Assembly: GCA_027490095.1 (NCBI GenBank)
Contig: JAIXYT010000025.1
Coordinates: 1-64,000 of the forward strand
Source: Sphingomonadales bacterium
Lineage (GTDB): Bacteria; Pseudomonadota; Alphaproteobacteria; Sphingomonadales; Sphingomonadaceae
Length of the DNA: 64,000 nt
Direction: 5' to 3'
Shown here: positions 1-9,799 of the stretch, in pieces
How positions within the stretch are numbered: position 1 is the first letter of the stretch
Layout: every line of letters starts with the position of its first letter
The notes under the pieces: model-generated
What the model was told of the DNA's origin: nothing
What the model saw: the letters and a program-made list of their open reading frames with translations, nothing else
Databases searched by the model: none
Made by a program: the position numbers and the translations under genes

Positions 1-1209
1 ATCCTGAAGCCGGACCTGGACGCATTTTACATCGATCCGTTCAGCGCCACGCCGATGGGCGTGCTGTTCTGCGACATCGTCGAGCCCTCGACCGGCGAGC
101 TCTATGGACGCGACCCGCGCTCGACCGCCAAGCGCGCCGAAGCGTATCTGAAGGGCACCGGCATCGGCGACACCGTCTATGTGGGGCCGGAAGCTGAATT
201 CTTCATGTTCGACGATGTGAAGTTCGGCACCAGCTACAACGGCAGCAGCTTCTCGATCGACGACATCGAGCTGCCGACCAACACCAACCGTGCCTACGAG
301 GAAGGCAACCTCGGCCACCGGCCGCGCGCCAAGGGCGGCTATTTCCCGGTCGCCCCGGTCGACAGCGCGACCGACATCCGTGCCGAGATGGTGCAGACCA
401 TGCTGGACATGGGCCTGCCCTGCGACAAGCACCACCACGAGGTCGCTGCAGCCCAGCACGAGCTGGGGCTGGAGTTCGGCACCATGGTGCAGACGGCCGA
501 CCGGATGCAGATCTACAAATATGTCGTCCACATGGTGGCGCAGGCCTATGGCAAGACGGCGACGTTCATGCCCAAGCCCATCAAGGAGGACAATGGATCG
601 GGGATGCACACGCACCTGTCGATCTGGAACAAGGGCAAGCCCCTGTTCGCCGGCGAGGGCTATGCCGGCCTTTCGGAAATGGCGCTGTACTTCATCGGCG
701 GCATCATCAAGCACGCCAAGGCCTGCAACGCCTTCACCAACCCGACGACCAACAGCTACAAGCGGCTGGTGCCGGGTTACGAGGCGCCGGTGCTGCTCGC
801 CTATTCGGCGCGCAACCGCTCGGCCTCGTGCCGGATTCCCTATGGCACGGGCGCCAAGGCCAAGCGCGTGGAAGTCCGCTTCCCCGACGCCATGGCGAAC
901 CCCTATCTTGCCTATGCGGCGCTGATGATGGCGGGCCTGGACGGGATCGAGAACAAGATCCACCCGGGGCCGGCGATGGACAAGAACCTGTACGATCTTC
1001 CGCCCAAGGAGCTGAAGAAGGTGCCGACCGTGTGCGGTTCCCTGCGCGAAGCGCTGGGCGCGCTGGACAAGGGCCGGGCCGTCTTCACCAAGGGCGGCGT
1101 GTTCACCGACGACCAGATCGACAGCTATATCGAGCTGAAGATGGAAGATGTGGCGCGGTGGGAGATGACGCCGAGCCCGGTGGAATTTGATATGTATTAC
1201 AGCTCGTAA
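1..1209 (+). CDS. glnA: Type I glutamine synthetase, 3' part (5' end outside window)
   Basis: Makes glutamine from glutamate, ammonia and ATP as a cytoplasmic dodecamer, the central step of nitrogen assimilation. The frame is open from base 1, so the ATG at 55 given in the ORF track is internal. About 402 codons are present against roughly 469 in the usual enzyme, so some 65-70 N-terminal residues are missing. Visible family motifs are PEAEFFMFD, the [10 protein letters not shown] metal-binding stretch, GSGMHTHLS near the glutamate and ATP sites, and NLYDLPP near the C-terminus, which carries the tyrosine adenylylated by GlnE in this family. Regulation by adenylylation is therefore likely. 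A structured 3' UTR and a strong terminator follow the stop. Confidence 0.97.
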   Translation: MLKPDLDAFYIDPFSATPMGVLFCDIVEPSTGELYGRDPRSTAKRAEAYLKGTGIGDTVYVGPEAEFFMFDDVKFGTSYNGSSFSIDDIELPTNTNRAYEEGNLGHRPRAKGGYFPVAPVDSATDIRAEMVQTMLDMGLPCDKHHHEVAAAQHELGLEFGTMVQTADRMQIYKYVVHMVAQAYGKTATFMPKPIKEDNGSGMHTHLSIWNKGKPLFAGEGYAGLSEMALYFIGGIIKHAKACNAFTNPTTNSYKRLVPGYEAPVLLAYSARNRSASCRIPYGTGAKAKRVEVRFPDAMANPYLAYAALMMAGLDGIENKIHPGPAMDKNLYDLPPKELKKVPTVCGSLREALGALDKGRAVFTKGGVFTDDQIDSYIELKMEDVARWEMTPSPVEFDMYYSS

Positions 1210-1213
1210 GCGG

Positions 1214-1345
1214 CTGCAGCCTGGACCGCGATCGCGTAAGTGATCGCGGGAAGGCCTGCAGACTCGCGTCGAGCTACGGCCGGCTGAGCGGGTGGTCTCT
1301 ACCACCCGCCAGTCCGACGGAGGCGGGCTTTGCCCGCCTTTTTCG
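1214..1345 (+). ncRNA. Structured glnA 3' UTR or candidate small RNA
   Basis: Three successive inverted repeats start 5 bases after the glnA stop. The first (1214-1261) pairs CTGCAGCCT with AGG-C-CTGCAG and then CCGCGATC with GATCGCGG around an 8-base loop. The second (1288-1309) is a perfect 9-bp stem, GCGGGTGGT and ACCACCCGC, with loop CTCT. The third (1321-1345) is a terminator. The order resembles a processed 3' UTR-derived small RNA, or simply a long structured mRNA tail. I do not recognise it as a named RNA family. Confidence 0.4.
1321..1345 (+). terminator. Rho-independent terminator after glnA
   Basis: An 8-bp stem AGGCGGGC / GCCCGCCT with loop TTT runs straight into a T-rich tract (TTTTTCGTTCTTT). 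This is the clearest intrinsic terminator in the window and separates glnA from lptB-rpoN. Confidence 0.85.
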
Positions 1346-1371
1346 TTCTTTCCTTGTCTTTCAGCCATGCG

Positions 1372-1402
1372 GGCAGACTCGGCGGCTTTGCCGCCGGCTG
1401 CC
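1372..1402. repeat. GC-rich palindrome between glnA and lptB
   Basis: GGCAG-act-CGGCGGC-ttt-GCCGCCG-g-CTGCC forms a 12-bp interrupted stem with a TTT loop and no T tract. Stems of the CGGC-AAA/TTT-GCCG kind recur at 26157-26216 and 43458-43534, so this may be a dispersed palindromic element. The rest of 1403-1617 shows nothing recognisable except the unassigned 5' end of lptB. Confidence 0.4.
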
Positions 1403-1617
1403 GTACCACCCCCCCATTTCACCCACTTCGGCGCTTTAACCCCGCCGCGCCCTTGAACCGACCCCCTGCTCCGGTGTAGCTAGCCAGCAAGAACCGGGCC
1501 AATTGGCGGTCCGATCGGGCTTGGGCAGGGAAGGGTCGTCCGCTGGCAACTGCTGCAGAACCAGTCGCGGCGCGCCCGTCACGCCAGCCGGCGGCGCCCG
1601 ACGTCGGCCTTGCGGTC

Positions 1618-2322
1618 GTGTCGATCGGCAAGTCCTACGACAGCCGCGTGGTGCTGCGGGATGTCTCGCTCAGCGTGAACCGGGGCGAAGTCGTCGGCCT
1701 GCTGGGCCCCAATGGCGCCGGCAAGACGACCTGCTTCTATTCGGTGATGGGCCTTGCCGCGCCGGACCAGGGGCGGATCCTGCTCGACGGCGTCGACATC
1801 ACGCGGCTGCCCATGTACCGGCGCGCCGCGCTGGGCCTTGGCTATCTGCCGCAGGAAACCTCCATCTTCCGCGGCCTGTCGGTCGAGGAAAACATCTCCG
1901 CCGTCCTCGAGGTGTCAGAGCCCGACCCGCAGGCACGCGCCGCGCGGCTGGAACAGCTGCTGGGCGAGTTCAACATCACCCGCCTGCGAACCGCGCCGGC
2001 GATGGCCTTGTCGGGCGGGGAGCGGCGGCGGTGCGAGATTGCCCGCGCGCTTGCCGCAAGCCCCTCCATCATGCTGCTGGACGAGCCCTTCGCGGGCATC
2101 GACCCCATTTCCATCTCCGACATCCGGACGCTGGTCAGCCACCTGAAGGACCGCGACATCGGGGTCCTCATCACGGACCACAATGTCCGCGAGACGCTGG
2201 AGATCGTGGACCGCGCCTGCATCATCTATGATGGGCGCGTGCTGTTCGAGGGCACACCGGAGGCACTGGTGAAGGACGAGACCGTCCGCCAGGTCTATCT
2301 CGGCCAGGATTTCACCCTTTAG
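1618..2322 (+). CDS. lptB: LPS export ABC transporter ATP-binding protein LptB
   Basis: The ATPase of the LptB2FGC machine, which pulls lipopolysaccharide from the inner membrane towards the outer membrane. It has Walker [10 protein letters not shown], signature LSGGERRRCEIARAL, Walker B IMLLDEPFAGIDP, and the LptB-typical C-terminal VYLGQDFTL. At 234 aa it is close to the family's usual ~240. The GTG chosen is the only conventional start near the conserved VVSIGKSY strand; the frame stays open to 1480, so initiation at a rarer codon upstream is possible. rpoN follows 10 bases later, as in many proteobacteria. lptC and lptA, which usually precede lptB, are not here; glnA is the neighbour instead. 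Confidence 0.93.
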   Translation: MSIGKSYDSRVVLRDVSLSVNRGEVVGLLGPNGAGKTTCFYSVMGLAAPDQGRILLDGVDITRLPMYRRAALGLGYLPQETSIFRGLSVEENISAVLEVSEPDPQARAARLEQLLGEFNITRLRTAPAMALSGGERRRCEIARALAASPSIMLLDEPFAGIDPISISDIRTLVSHLKDRDIGVLITDHNVRETLEIVDRACIIYDGRVLFEGTPEALVKDETVRQVYLGQDFTL

Positions 2323-2332
2323 GGGGGCAGGG

Positions 2333-3813
2333 ATGGCGCTGGGCCCCCGCCTTGATCTCCGCACCAGCCAGACGCTGGTCATTTCGCCCCAGCTGCAGGC
2401 GGCCATCAAGCTTCTGACCCTGTCCAACCTGGAGCTGGCCAATGAGCTGGCCGCCGAGCTCGACCGCAACCCGCTGCTGGAGCTGGATGACGAGGCCGGC
2501 GACGGCAACGGCGAGGCACCGCCCGAGCCCGCCCCGCCGGAGGCGGACCCCGACACCGCCGGGATGGACACCGAACTCGCCGCCGACGAAGGGGCCCACC
2601 GCGCCGAGGATTTCGACGCCGACCTGGTGGAGGAGCGGTTCCACCACGACAGCATCGCCGACAGCGGTGCGCCGGCCGAACCGGGCGAGGATTTCAACTT
2701 CGACCAGGTGGCTGCCGACGACATCACGCTGGCCGAGCATCTGGAGCGGCAGGCACGCGGCCTTCCGCCGGGCGACCAGCCGCTCGCGCTCCACCTGATC
2801 TCGCTGATCGACGAGGCCGGCTATCTGACGGAGCCGGTGGCCGAGATCGCCGAGCGTCTGGGGCTGGACGAAGCCGAGGTCGAACGCGTGCTGCGGCAGG
2901 TGCAGACCTTCGACCCGACGGGCGTCGGGGCCCGCAACCTCGCCGAATGCATCGCGCTGCAGGCGATCGAGGCGGACCGCTACGACCCCTGCATGGCGGC
3001 CCTCATCGGCAACCTCGAGCTTGTCGCCCGGGGCGATCTCGCGCAGCTGCGGCGTCTCTGCCAGGTCGACGCCGAGGATCTTGCCGACATGCTGCGCGAG
3101 CTGCGCGGCTACAACCCGAAGCCTGGCCATCTCTACGGTGGCGGGCGCACGGTGACGGTGGTGCCGGACGTCTTCGTGCGGCGGGGCCCGCGCGGCGGCT
3201 GGACGGTCGAGCTGAACGGCGCAACGCTGCCGCGCCTGATCGTCAACCGCCAGTATCAGGCGCGCCTGTCTGCCCGTTCCACCCGCAGCGGCCCGGCCCC
3301 GAAGCCCGAACGGCAGTTCCTGGACAGCTGCCTTTCGCAGGCCCAGTGGCTGATGAAGGCGCTGGACCAGCGCGCGACCACCATCATGAAGGTGGCGGTG
3401 GCGCTGGTGGAGGAGCAGCAGGCCTTCTTCGAGAAGGGGGTCGCGCATCTGAAGCCGCTGACGCTGCGGCAGATCGCCGACACGATCGAAATGCATGAAT
3501 CGACCGTGAGCCGGGTGACGAGCAACAAGTATCTGGCCTGCGACCGGGGCGTGTTCGAGCTGAAGTATTTCTTCACCAACGCGATCCAGAGCAGTGACGG
3601 CGGGGTCGATGCCTCGGCCGAGGCGGTGCGCCAGCGGCTGAAGGCGCTGATCGATGCCGAAGAGCCGCTGAAGCCGCTGTCGGACGACAAGCTGGTCGAG
3701 CTGCTGAAGCGTGACGGTTATGACCTCGCGCGGCGCACGGTGACAAAGTACCGCGAGGCGATGGGGATTCCGTCGAGCTTCGATCGGCGACGCCGCGCAC
3801 TTGTGCGGGCGGC

Positions 3814-3817
<4 letters not shown>
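2333..3817 (+). CDS. rpoN: RNA polymerase sigma-54 factor
   Basis: Alternative sigma factor that directs RNA polymerase to -24/-12 promoters and needs AAA+ activators, commonly for nitrogen, motility and stress genes. The N-terminal activator-interacting region I (LRTSQTLVISPQLQAAIKLL) is intact. It is followed by an acidic, proline-rich region II at about residues 50-110, a helix-turn-helix region (TLRQIADTIEMHESTVSRVT), and the diagnostic RpoN box ARRTVTKYREAMGIPSS near the C-terminus. The length of 494 aa is normal. It lies 10 bases after lptB and its stop overlaps the next start as GTGA, so all three genes may be co-transcribed. Confidence 0.97.
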
Positions 3818-4716
<899 letters not shown>

Positions 4717-4738
4717 GCAATCGGGGGCGTGGCCCGGA

Positions 4739-5656
4739 TCAGTCGAACGGGAAGACCCGGGCCCAGTCCTTCGCCATGTCGATGATGGTCCAGCCCCGCG
4801 CCGGCCCTTCGTCCAGCCCGCGCGCGAGGCGACCGACGGAAGACTCGCGGTCATAGGCATATTCGCGGGCCGCATCTGTGTGGTGCAGCAACATGCCAAG
4901 CCGCGGCCCGTCGCCTGCCGTCACCCACTCCAGCATCTCGAAATCGCCGTCCGAATTGCCGAAGGCTGCCAGCGGCCGGCGCCCCAGGAAGCGGTTGATG
5001 CCCACGGGCTTGCCGGCATTGTCGTTGAGGAAGTCGAGCTCCGCCTCGCGCATCAGGGCGGGCCTGCCATCGATCAGCTGGTAGCGCGTGGTGATCGAGC
5101 TGCCGATCACCTGCTCGGGCGGAATTCCATAGGTGGCCTGGCTGAAGGTGCGGATGAACTCGATCCCGCCGCCCGACACGATGTGGCAGCGGAAGCCATG
5201 TGCCTCAAGGTACCGCAGCAGCTCGAGCATGGGCTGGTAGATCATCCTGTCGAATGGTTGGCCGAAGCGGGGATGGCGTGCCGTGCGCAGCCAGTCCATC
5301 ACGATGGTTGCGAAATCGTCTGTCGTGATGTGGGCGTGGCTCGCCATGATCAGGGTTGCCAGCGCTTCCATGCCGCCGGCTGCCAGTGTTTCCATGTCAT
5401 TTTCGAGCACGGCCCGGAAGGGCTGGGTCTCGTGCCATTCGGGGTGGTCGGCGGCCAGCGCCCGGACCCGGTCAAATCCGAACAGCCCCTGGACGTAGAA
5501 GGGCTTTTCAGACCAGAGAGTCCCGTCATTGTCGAACACCGCGATCCGGTCGGCCGCGTCGACGAAGTCCGGCTGGCCGGGCGTTGTCACGCGCGCGACG
5601 AAATCCAGGATCGCGCGCCGCGCCGGGCTCTCGCGCCAAGAGGGCAGGGCCGTCAT
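4739..5656 (-). CDS. HAD-superfamily phosphatase, phosphoserine-phosphatase-like
   Basis: Predicted Mg-dependent phosphatase. Motif I is IAVFDNDGTLW with the nucleophile and acid/base aspartates. Motif II lies around VSGGGIEF and motif IV is AFGNSDGDFEML. The long helical insert after motif I (FYVQGLFGFDRV and onward) fits the C1-cap phosphoserine-phosphatase-like group. At 305 aa it is longer than SerB cores. The substrate is unknown. Its ATG overlaps the stop of the upstream 2H-phosphoesterase-like gene by four bases (5653-5656), so the two are probably translated together. Confidence 0.75.
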   Translation of the reverse strand: MTALPSWRESPARRAILDFVARVTTPGQPDFVDAADRIAVFDNDGTLWSEKPFYVQGLFGFDRVRALAADHPEWHETQPFRAVLENDMETLAAGGMEALATLIMASHAHITTDDFATIVMDWLRTARHPRFGQPFDRMIYQPMLELLRYLEAHGFRCHIVSGGGIEFIRTFSQATYGIPPEQVIGSSITTRYQLIDGRPALMREAELDFLNDNAGKPVGINRFLGRRPLAAFGNSDGDFEMLEWVTAGDGPRLGMLLHHTDAAREYAYDRESSVGRLARGLDEGPARGWTIIDMAKDWARVFPFD

Positions 5657-6294
5657 GCGGCCGGGTCCCAGCGGTGCAGCATCCGGGCCGCCGTGCCGAA
5701 GGGGCCCAACTGGTAGAGCGCCGCAGTCGGGCAGGCGAAGGCGAAGGGCGCGAAGGGTTCGGCCATCATGGCCTCCAGCGTGCCTGTGGGCGCGACGCCG
5801 GTGCTGACATGCGGTTCGAAATGGGCGCCGGCTCCCTTGCTGGTGAAATGGGTCACATAGTCGATCAGCGCCGCATCGAAGGCGGGATTGCCGTGCCCTT
5901 CCGTGAAGGCGTCGATGCCGCCCGTCGGCGCAAGGAACGGTGCCGCTGCGGTGATCACGTCGGCCTGCAGTTCCAGCAGGGCCGGCGTGACGGCCACCCA
6001 GATGCCGGCAATTCCCATCCCGGGCCCGGGCGTGTAGCCGAACCGTTCGGCCTGCAACTCCAGCAGATGCGGGCGGGTGCCGACGATGACAGCACCGACG
6101 GCAGCCTTCAGCGCGACCAGGTCGTGCGTCGGAACGAAGGCCTGCAGCAGCGTGATGTGCGGGCTGTGCTGCGCATCCAGCGCAAAGCCGCCCGGAAAGA
6201 TGGCCCGCAGCCGCACATTGTCGGCCTCGGCCCGCGCCAGCATCCGCGCGTCGGGTTCCAGCAGCACATCGATCGCGATCAGGTCCTGTGCCAT
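5653..6294 (-). CDS. 2H-phosphoesterase-superfamily-like protein
   Basis: A soluble protein of 213 aa with two short His motifs, HITLL (residues ~50) and HVSTG (residues ~165), in the spacing expected for 2H phosphoesterases such as 2'-5' RNA ligase or cyclic phosphodiesterase. Assignment rests on these motifs and on the LIAIDVLLEPD start, so it is tentative and the substrate is unknown. The ORF track starts at a TTG (6312); the ATG at 6294 is preferred because GAAGAGG lies just upstream and the conserved first strand begins there. It is coupled to the downstream HAD phosphatase by a 4-bp overlap. Confidence 0.55.
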   Translation of the reverse strand: MAQDLIAIDVLLEPDARMLARAEADNVRLRAIFPGGFALDAQHSPHITLLQAFVPTHDLVALKAAVGAVIVGTRPHLLELQAERFGYTPGPGMGIAGIWVAVTPALLELQADVITAAAPFLAPTGGIDAFTEGHGNPAFDAALIDYVTHFTSKGAGAHFEPHVSTGVAPTGTLEAMMAEPFAPFAFACPTAALYQLGPFGTAARMLHRWDPAA

Positions 6295-6364
6295 CCCCAC
6301 CTCTTCCGGCAACCTTGCCGTCGAGGATAGGACGCCCCGGCGCTGCTGGGCAAGCCGCTGTCGG

Positions 6365-7093
6365 TCAGGCGATCAGCCGGTGCCCGTGCAGATAGGCATA
6401 GTCTTCGGCGCAGGCTTGCGCGACGGCAGCGGCTTCGGCGTCCAGTTCGGGCAGCGGCCCCTCCGGCGGGCCGAAGCCTGTCGAGGCCTCGACTGCGTTG
6501 TACCAGTGGCTGGCCCAGATGCCGTCGGTTTCGCGGCGGCCGGGGGCCCATGACAGCATCGCCGGGTCCCAGGGGATGCCGAGGGCGGTGCAGAGCCTGG
6601 CGAGGACGCCCGGCGGGTCCTTCAGGATGTCGGCGGAATCGACCACCGGCGGGGCATGGCCGAGCTTGTCGGCCACCCGGTCGAAATAGGCGCGCTGCCG
6701 GCTGACGCCCAGATGTTCGGGGCGGACCTTCGTGCGCTTGGCGGCGTAGCTTGCAACCACGCGGCGCGGGTCTCGGATGAGGAAGGCGTGGGTGTGGGCG
6801 GTGAGCGCTTCGATGCCGATGGGGCCTTCCATGTGGTGCGCCATGTGCTTCTGGTACCAGATGGGGCGGTCATTGGGGACGGGGCCGCTCATGGTGCGCG
6901 CAAGGCTCGCCCAGTCGCAGTCCATTGCGGCGATGATCTCGGCGGCCATCGGCTGGGGGTCGCCGGTCAGCTTCAGATAGGCGCCGTAGAAGGGCTCGTC
7001 GGTGACGTGGGTGTCGGCCCGGGCGCCGAAGCTGCGCATCATCGCGGTCGAGAGGTTGCGGGGGCCGCTCCACATCGCAATCCGGATGGTCAC
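6365..7093 (-). CDS. Sulfotransferase-like P-loop protein
   Basis: A 242-aa protein with a PAPS-type 5'-phosphate loop at the extreme N-terminus (SGPRNLSTAMMRSFG) and a 3'-phosphate-binding element, RDPRRVVASYAAKR. Both are characteristic of the sulfotransferase fold. Acceptor and activity are unknown. The ORF track begins far upstream, out of register with the previous gene; the GTG at 7093 is chosen because it overlaps the upstream aminotransferase stop as GTGA and places the loop at residues 8-15. The tight coupling to a class IV aminotransferase suggests the two act on the same compound. Confidence 0.7.
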   Translation of the reverse strand: MTIRIAMWSGPRNLSTAMMRSFGARADTHVTDEPFYGAYLKLTGDPQPMAAEIIAAMDCDWASLARTMSGPVPNDRPIWYQKHMAHHMEGPIGIEALTAHTHAFLIRDPRRVVASYAAKRTKVRPEHLGVSRQRAYFDRVADKLGHAPPVVDSADILKDPPGVLARLCTALGIPWDPAMLSWAPGRRETDGIWASHWYNAVEASTGFGPPEGPLPELDAEAAAVAQACAEDYAYLHGHRLIA

Positions 7094-8025
7094 GGACGCA
7101 CCTGCTTCGCGCAGTCGGCGGCGGCCATCGCCCTGTAAAGGGTCTGCAACCGCTCCACCATCGGCCCGCGCCTGTCGGTCAGCCTGCGCCCGTCGATGCT
7201 GGTTACGGGCACGACGCCGGCGAAGGTGCCGGTCACGAAGGCTTCGTCGGCGCTGTACACGTCGGTCAGCGAGAAATTCTTCTGGAAGATGGGGATGCCG
7301 TTGTCCTCGCACAGCAGGATCACGTTGCCGCGCGTGATTCCGCCAAGGCAATAGTCGCCGGTCGAGGTCCAGACCTCCTGCACGCCCCGGCGGTTCGTCT
7401 TCACGAGGAAGAAGTGGGTGCTGTTGCAGGTGGCGACGAAGCCGTGCGGATCGAGCATCAGGGCTTCGTCGGCGCCCGCCTCGGTCGCCTGGATGCAGGC
7501 GGTGATGCAGTTGAGCTTGCTGTGCGAATTGAGCTTCTGGTCCTGCACGTCGGGGAAGCCGCGGCGGACATGGACCGTGAACAGGCGGATGCCCTTTTCG
7601 AGCGTGGCGGGCAGCGGATCCTTGTGTTCGGCGATGATGACGATGGTGGCGGGCGACACGACGACCCGCGGGTCCTGATAGGGGGTGGAGCGGACGCCGC
7701 GGGTCACCATCAGGCGGATGTGGCAGCTCTCCATGCCGTTGGCATCGATGGTCGCGTACAGCCGCTGCACCAGCTCCGCGCGGGTGATGCCGATGTCCAT
7801 CGCGATCGCCCGGGCGCCTTCCCAGAGCCGATCGAGATGCGCGTCCAGGAAGGCAATTCGCCCTCCATGGACGCGCAGCCCCTCCCAAACGCCGTCACCC
7901 AGCATGAAGCCGGAATCGAAGACGGAAACGGTCGCCTCCGCGCGGGGCGTGAGACGGCCGTTGATGTTGATGAGAATGTCCGCATTGCGCGGATCGGGAG
8001 CGAAATCATGGGTGCCCTGGGCCAT
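7090..8025 (-). CDS. Class IV (branched-chain/D-amino-acid-type) aminotransferase
   Basis: A PLP-dependent fold-type IV transaminase of 311 aa. The family shows in INGRLTPRAEATVSVFDSGF, in the catalytic lysine region NSHSKLNCITACI, and in the cofactor phosphate region ATCNSTHFFLV. The class includes IlvE, D-alanine transaminase and 4-amino-4-deoxychorismate lyase. The extended N-terminus and the neighbour argue for a specialised enzyme rather than housekeeping IlvE, but specificity is inferred only. It is the first gene of a two-gene unit with the sulfotransferase-like gene, joined by GTGA. Confidence 0.8.
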   Translation of the reverse strand: MAQGTHDFAPDPRNADILININGRLTPRAEATVSVFDSGFMLGDGVWEGLRVHGGRIAFLDAHLDRLWEGARAIAMDIGITRAELVQRLYATIDANGMESCHIRLMVTRGVRSTPYQDPRVVVSPATIVIIAEHKDPLPATLEKGIRLFTVHVRRGFPDVQDQKLNSHSKLNCITACIQATEAGADEALMLDPHGFVATCNSTHFFLVKTNRRGVQEVWTSTGDYCLGGITRGNVILLCEDNGIPIFQKNFSLTDVYSADEAFVTGTFAGVVPVTSIDGRRLTDRRGPMVERLQTLYRAMAAADCAKQVRP

Positions 8026-8065
8026 GGGCGGACTTTAGCGGCCCATCGGCCGAAGGCCAGAGGGG

Positions 8066-8096
8066 CCTGCCCGGCCGCGGCAAGCGGCCGGGCAGG
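8066..8096 (-). terminator. Hairpin terminator after the outer-membrane protein gene
   Basis: A perfect 13-bp stem, CCTGCCCGGCCGC / GCGGCCGGGCAGG, with a 5-base loop lies 7 bases past the stop of the minus-strand gene. The tail on that strand is CCCCTCT, so the T tract is poor. It may act as an mRNA 3' stabiliser as much as a terminator. Confidence 0.6.
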
Positions 8097-8102
8097 TCCG
8101 CC

Positions 8103-8873
8103 TCAGAAGGTCATGCCGACGGTCATCTTGTAGAAGTCTCCGGCGTTGCCGGATTCGACATCTGCGCCGCCGGTGAAGCGGGCGAACATGCCCTGCGGCA
8201 GGGTGAACTGCACATAGGGGCCGACCCACTGGTAGACGCGCGCCGTGCCGCCGCCCGGGTAGGTGTTGCGGGAGTTGCTGAGCAGTTCGTAGTGCGCGCC
8301 GGCCGACACGAGGCTGGAGAATTTGTAGCCGGCGTTCACCCAGAGGTGCAGGAAGTCGAGCGCGGCATCGCCGTTGCGCTGCCGGAGCGCGGCGTAATAG
8401 CCGCTGTACCATTCGGCTTCGAAGCTGTCGCCCGAGTAGTTGATCGTGAGGCTCGGCACGATGCCGTCGAGGAAGCGGGCGCCCACCGTGGTGCCGCTGT
8501 CCTGGTCGAACGACCCGCCCGACAGCAGCGAGCCGTTGGTGAAGCCGAGCTGCGGCTTCACCTTCAGCTTGCCGTCCATCAGGTTGAAGTTCACGCCGAC
8601 GCCGAACTCCGTCCAGAGGTCGTCGCCGCTGTTGCCCATGCCGAGGCCGAAGGCCGGCTTGGTCCAGAAGATGCCGTAGAAGGAGAAATCCATGGTGTCG
8701 CTGACGGGCACCAGGCCGTTGAAGTTCGGGTAGAAGCCGAAGAAGCTGTCCTGGCTCAAGGAAACAGTGAAGGTGGGATCCCGCTTTTCCTGAGCAATGG
8801 CAGGCGCAGAGACGGCGAGGCCAAGAAAAGTGACAATAGCTGCGCAGTACGCGCGAAGACGTGCGTAACCCAT
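8103..8873 (-). CDS. Predicted outer-membrane beta-barrel protein
   Basis: A 256-aa exported protein. The Sec signal peptide covers about residues 1-27 (APAIAQ before EKRD). The mature part is rich in alternating aromatic/polar strands (DFSFYGIFWT, AEWYSGYYAAL) and ends in the Phe of KMTVGMTF, the usual signature for beta-barrel insertion. I do not recognise a named porin. AAAGGA lies 8-9 bases before the ATG. It is monocistronic between a terminator and a 175-base promoter region (8874-9048) in which I see no confident operator. Confidence 0.65.
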   Translation of the reverse strand: MGYARLRAYCAAIVTFLGLAVSAPAIAQEKRDPTFTVSLSQDSFFGFYPNFNGLVPVSDTMDFSFYGIFWTKPAFGLGMGNSGDDLWTEFGVGVNFNLMDGKLKVKPQLGFTNGSLLSGGSFDQDSGTTVGARFLDGIVPSLTINYSGDSFEAEWYSGYYAALRQRNGDAALDFLHLWVNAGYKFSSLVSAGAHYELLSNSRNTYPGGGTARVYQWVGPYVQFTLPQGMFARFTGGADVESGNAGDFYKMTVGMTF

Positions 8874-9048
8874 TTCGTCAATCCTTTCGATCGGTTGCTC
8901 CGATTCCCCCCAAGGATATGACGTTGTTGTTGGCCGGGCGTTGCCGACGCTGCGTCAAATGTGTGACAACCGCCGAACAGTCCAATTCAAACGGCCAATG
9001 AATCCTTGGCCGCTGCGCAGGACAGCATTTGTGGCACTCATGTTGCAG

Positions 9049-9696
9049 TCAGAGCGGCAACCCCGTCAGGCGCGACAGCTCGTCGAGCGCCTGTGCCTCG
9101 CCCGAGACCTTGATGGCCGTCATCCCCATGGCGGCGGCCGGCTTGCAGTTGATGCCGAGGTCGTCGAGGTAGATGCACTGCGCCGGCTCCAGCGACAGTG
9201 CGTCGCACATCATGCGGTAGATGGCGGGATCGGGCTTGCGAACGCCGGCCTTCGAGCTTTCGATCACATGGTCGAACCGCGCCAGGATCGCCTGGACCTG
9301 GGCCGACTGGTCCTCGCTCGCCGCCATGCCTGCGCCATGGCCCACCTGCGCATTGTTGGTGATGCAGCCGATCATGAGGCCGGCTGCCTTCAGCGTGTCG
9401 AGCGCGGCGACCATGCGCGGGCGCACCTGGCCCGACAGCAGCGGCAGCACCTCGGCGCCCCGCACGTCATGGCCCAGCGCCAGCGCCTCGGCGCGGAACA
9501 GGGTGTCGAAGGTGTCGGCGTCGATTTCGTTGCGCTCCAGCCGGGCCCAGGCATTGCTGTCGGGGTTGGTCGCGTTGACGGTGCGGATGAAATTGTCGGG
9601 CAGGCCGCGCGCGGCTTCATGGGCGCGGAAGGCTTCGAACGGCGACGAGGTGATCACACCCCCGAAATCCCACAACACCGCCCGGAAACCGTTCAT
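9049..9696 (-). CDS. HAD-IA hydrolase, epoxide-hydrolase-N-terminal-like phosphatase
   Basis: A 215-aa haloacid-dehalogenase-family protein. Motif I is VLWDFGGVITSSPFEAF, the variant seen in the phosphatase domain of soluble epoxide hydrolase and ACAD10-like proteins, where the second Asp is replaced by Gly. Motif II is CITNNAQ, and the metal-binding region is YLDDLGINCKPA. A lysine in SKAGVRKPDP fits motif III. The start was moved from the ORF track to ATG 9696 because GGAGG lies upstream and the fold begins there. It is divergent from the symporter at 9800. Substrate unknown. Confidence 0.75.
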   Translation of the reverse strand: MNGFRAVLWDFGGVITSSPFEAFRAHEAARGLPDNFIRTVNATNPDSNAWARLERNEIDADTFDTLFRAEALALGHDVRGAEVLPLLSGQVRPRMVAALDTLKAAGLMIGCITNNAQVGHGAGMAASEDQSAQVQAILARFDHVIESSKAGVRKPDPAIYRMMCDALSLEPAQCIYLDDLGINCKPAAAMGMTAIKVSGEAQALDELSRLTGLPL

Positions 9697-9799
9697 TCTG
9701 CGCCTCCATCCCCGATTTTTCCCCCGATGACGCGGGAATCCGCCACTTGCAACCGTGCCGCGCCTTGCCCGGGCCCCCCCAAGCTGGCAGGCGGCGACC

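Noticed and set aside
6365-7888. A 507-aa single protein covering the sulfotransferase region
   Set aside because: Its first half is an out-of-frame reading of the aminotransferase gene; the GTGA junction at 7090-7093 gives two proper genes.
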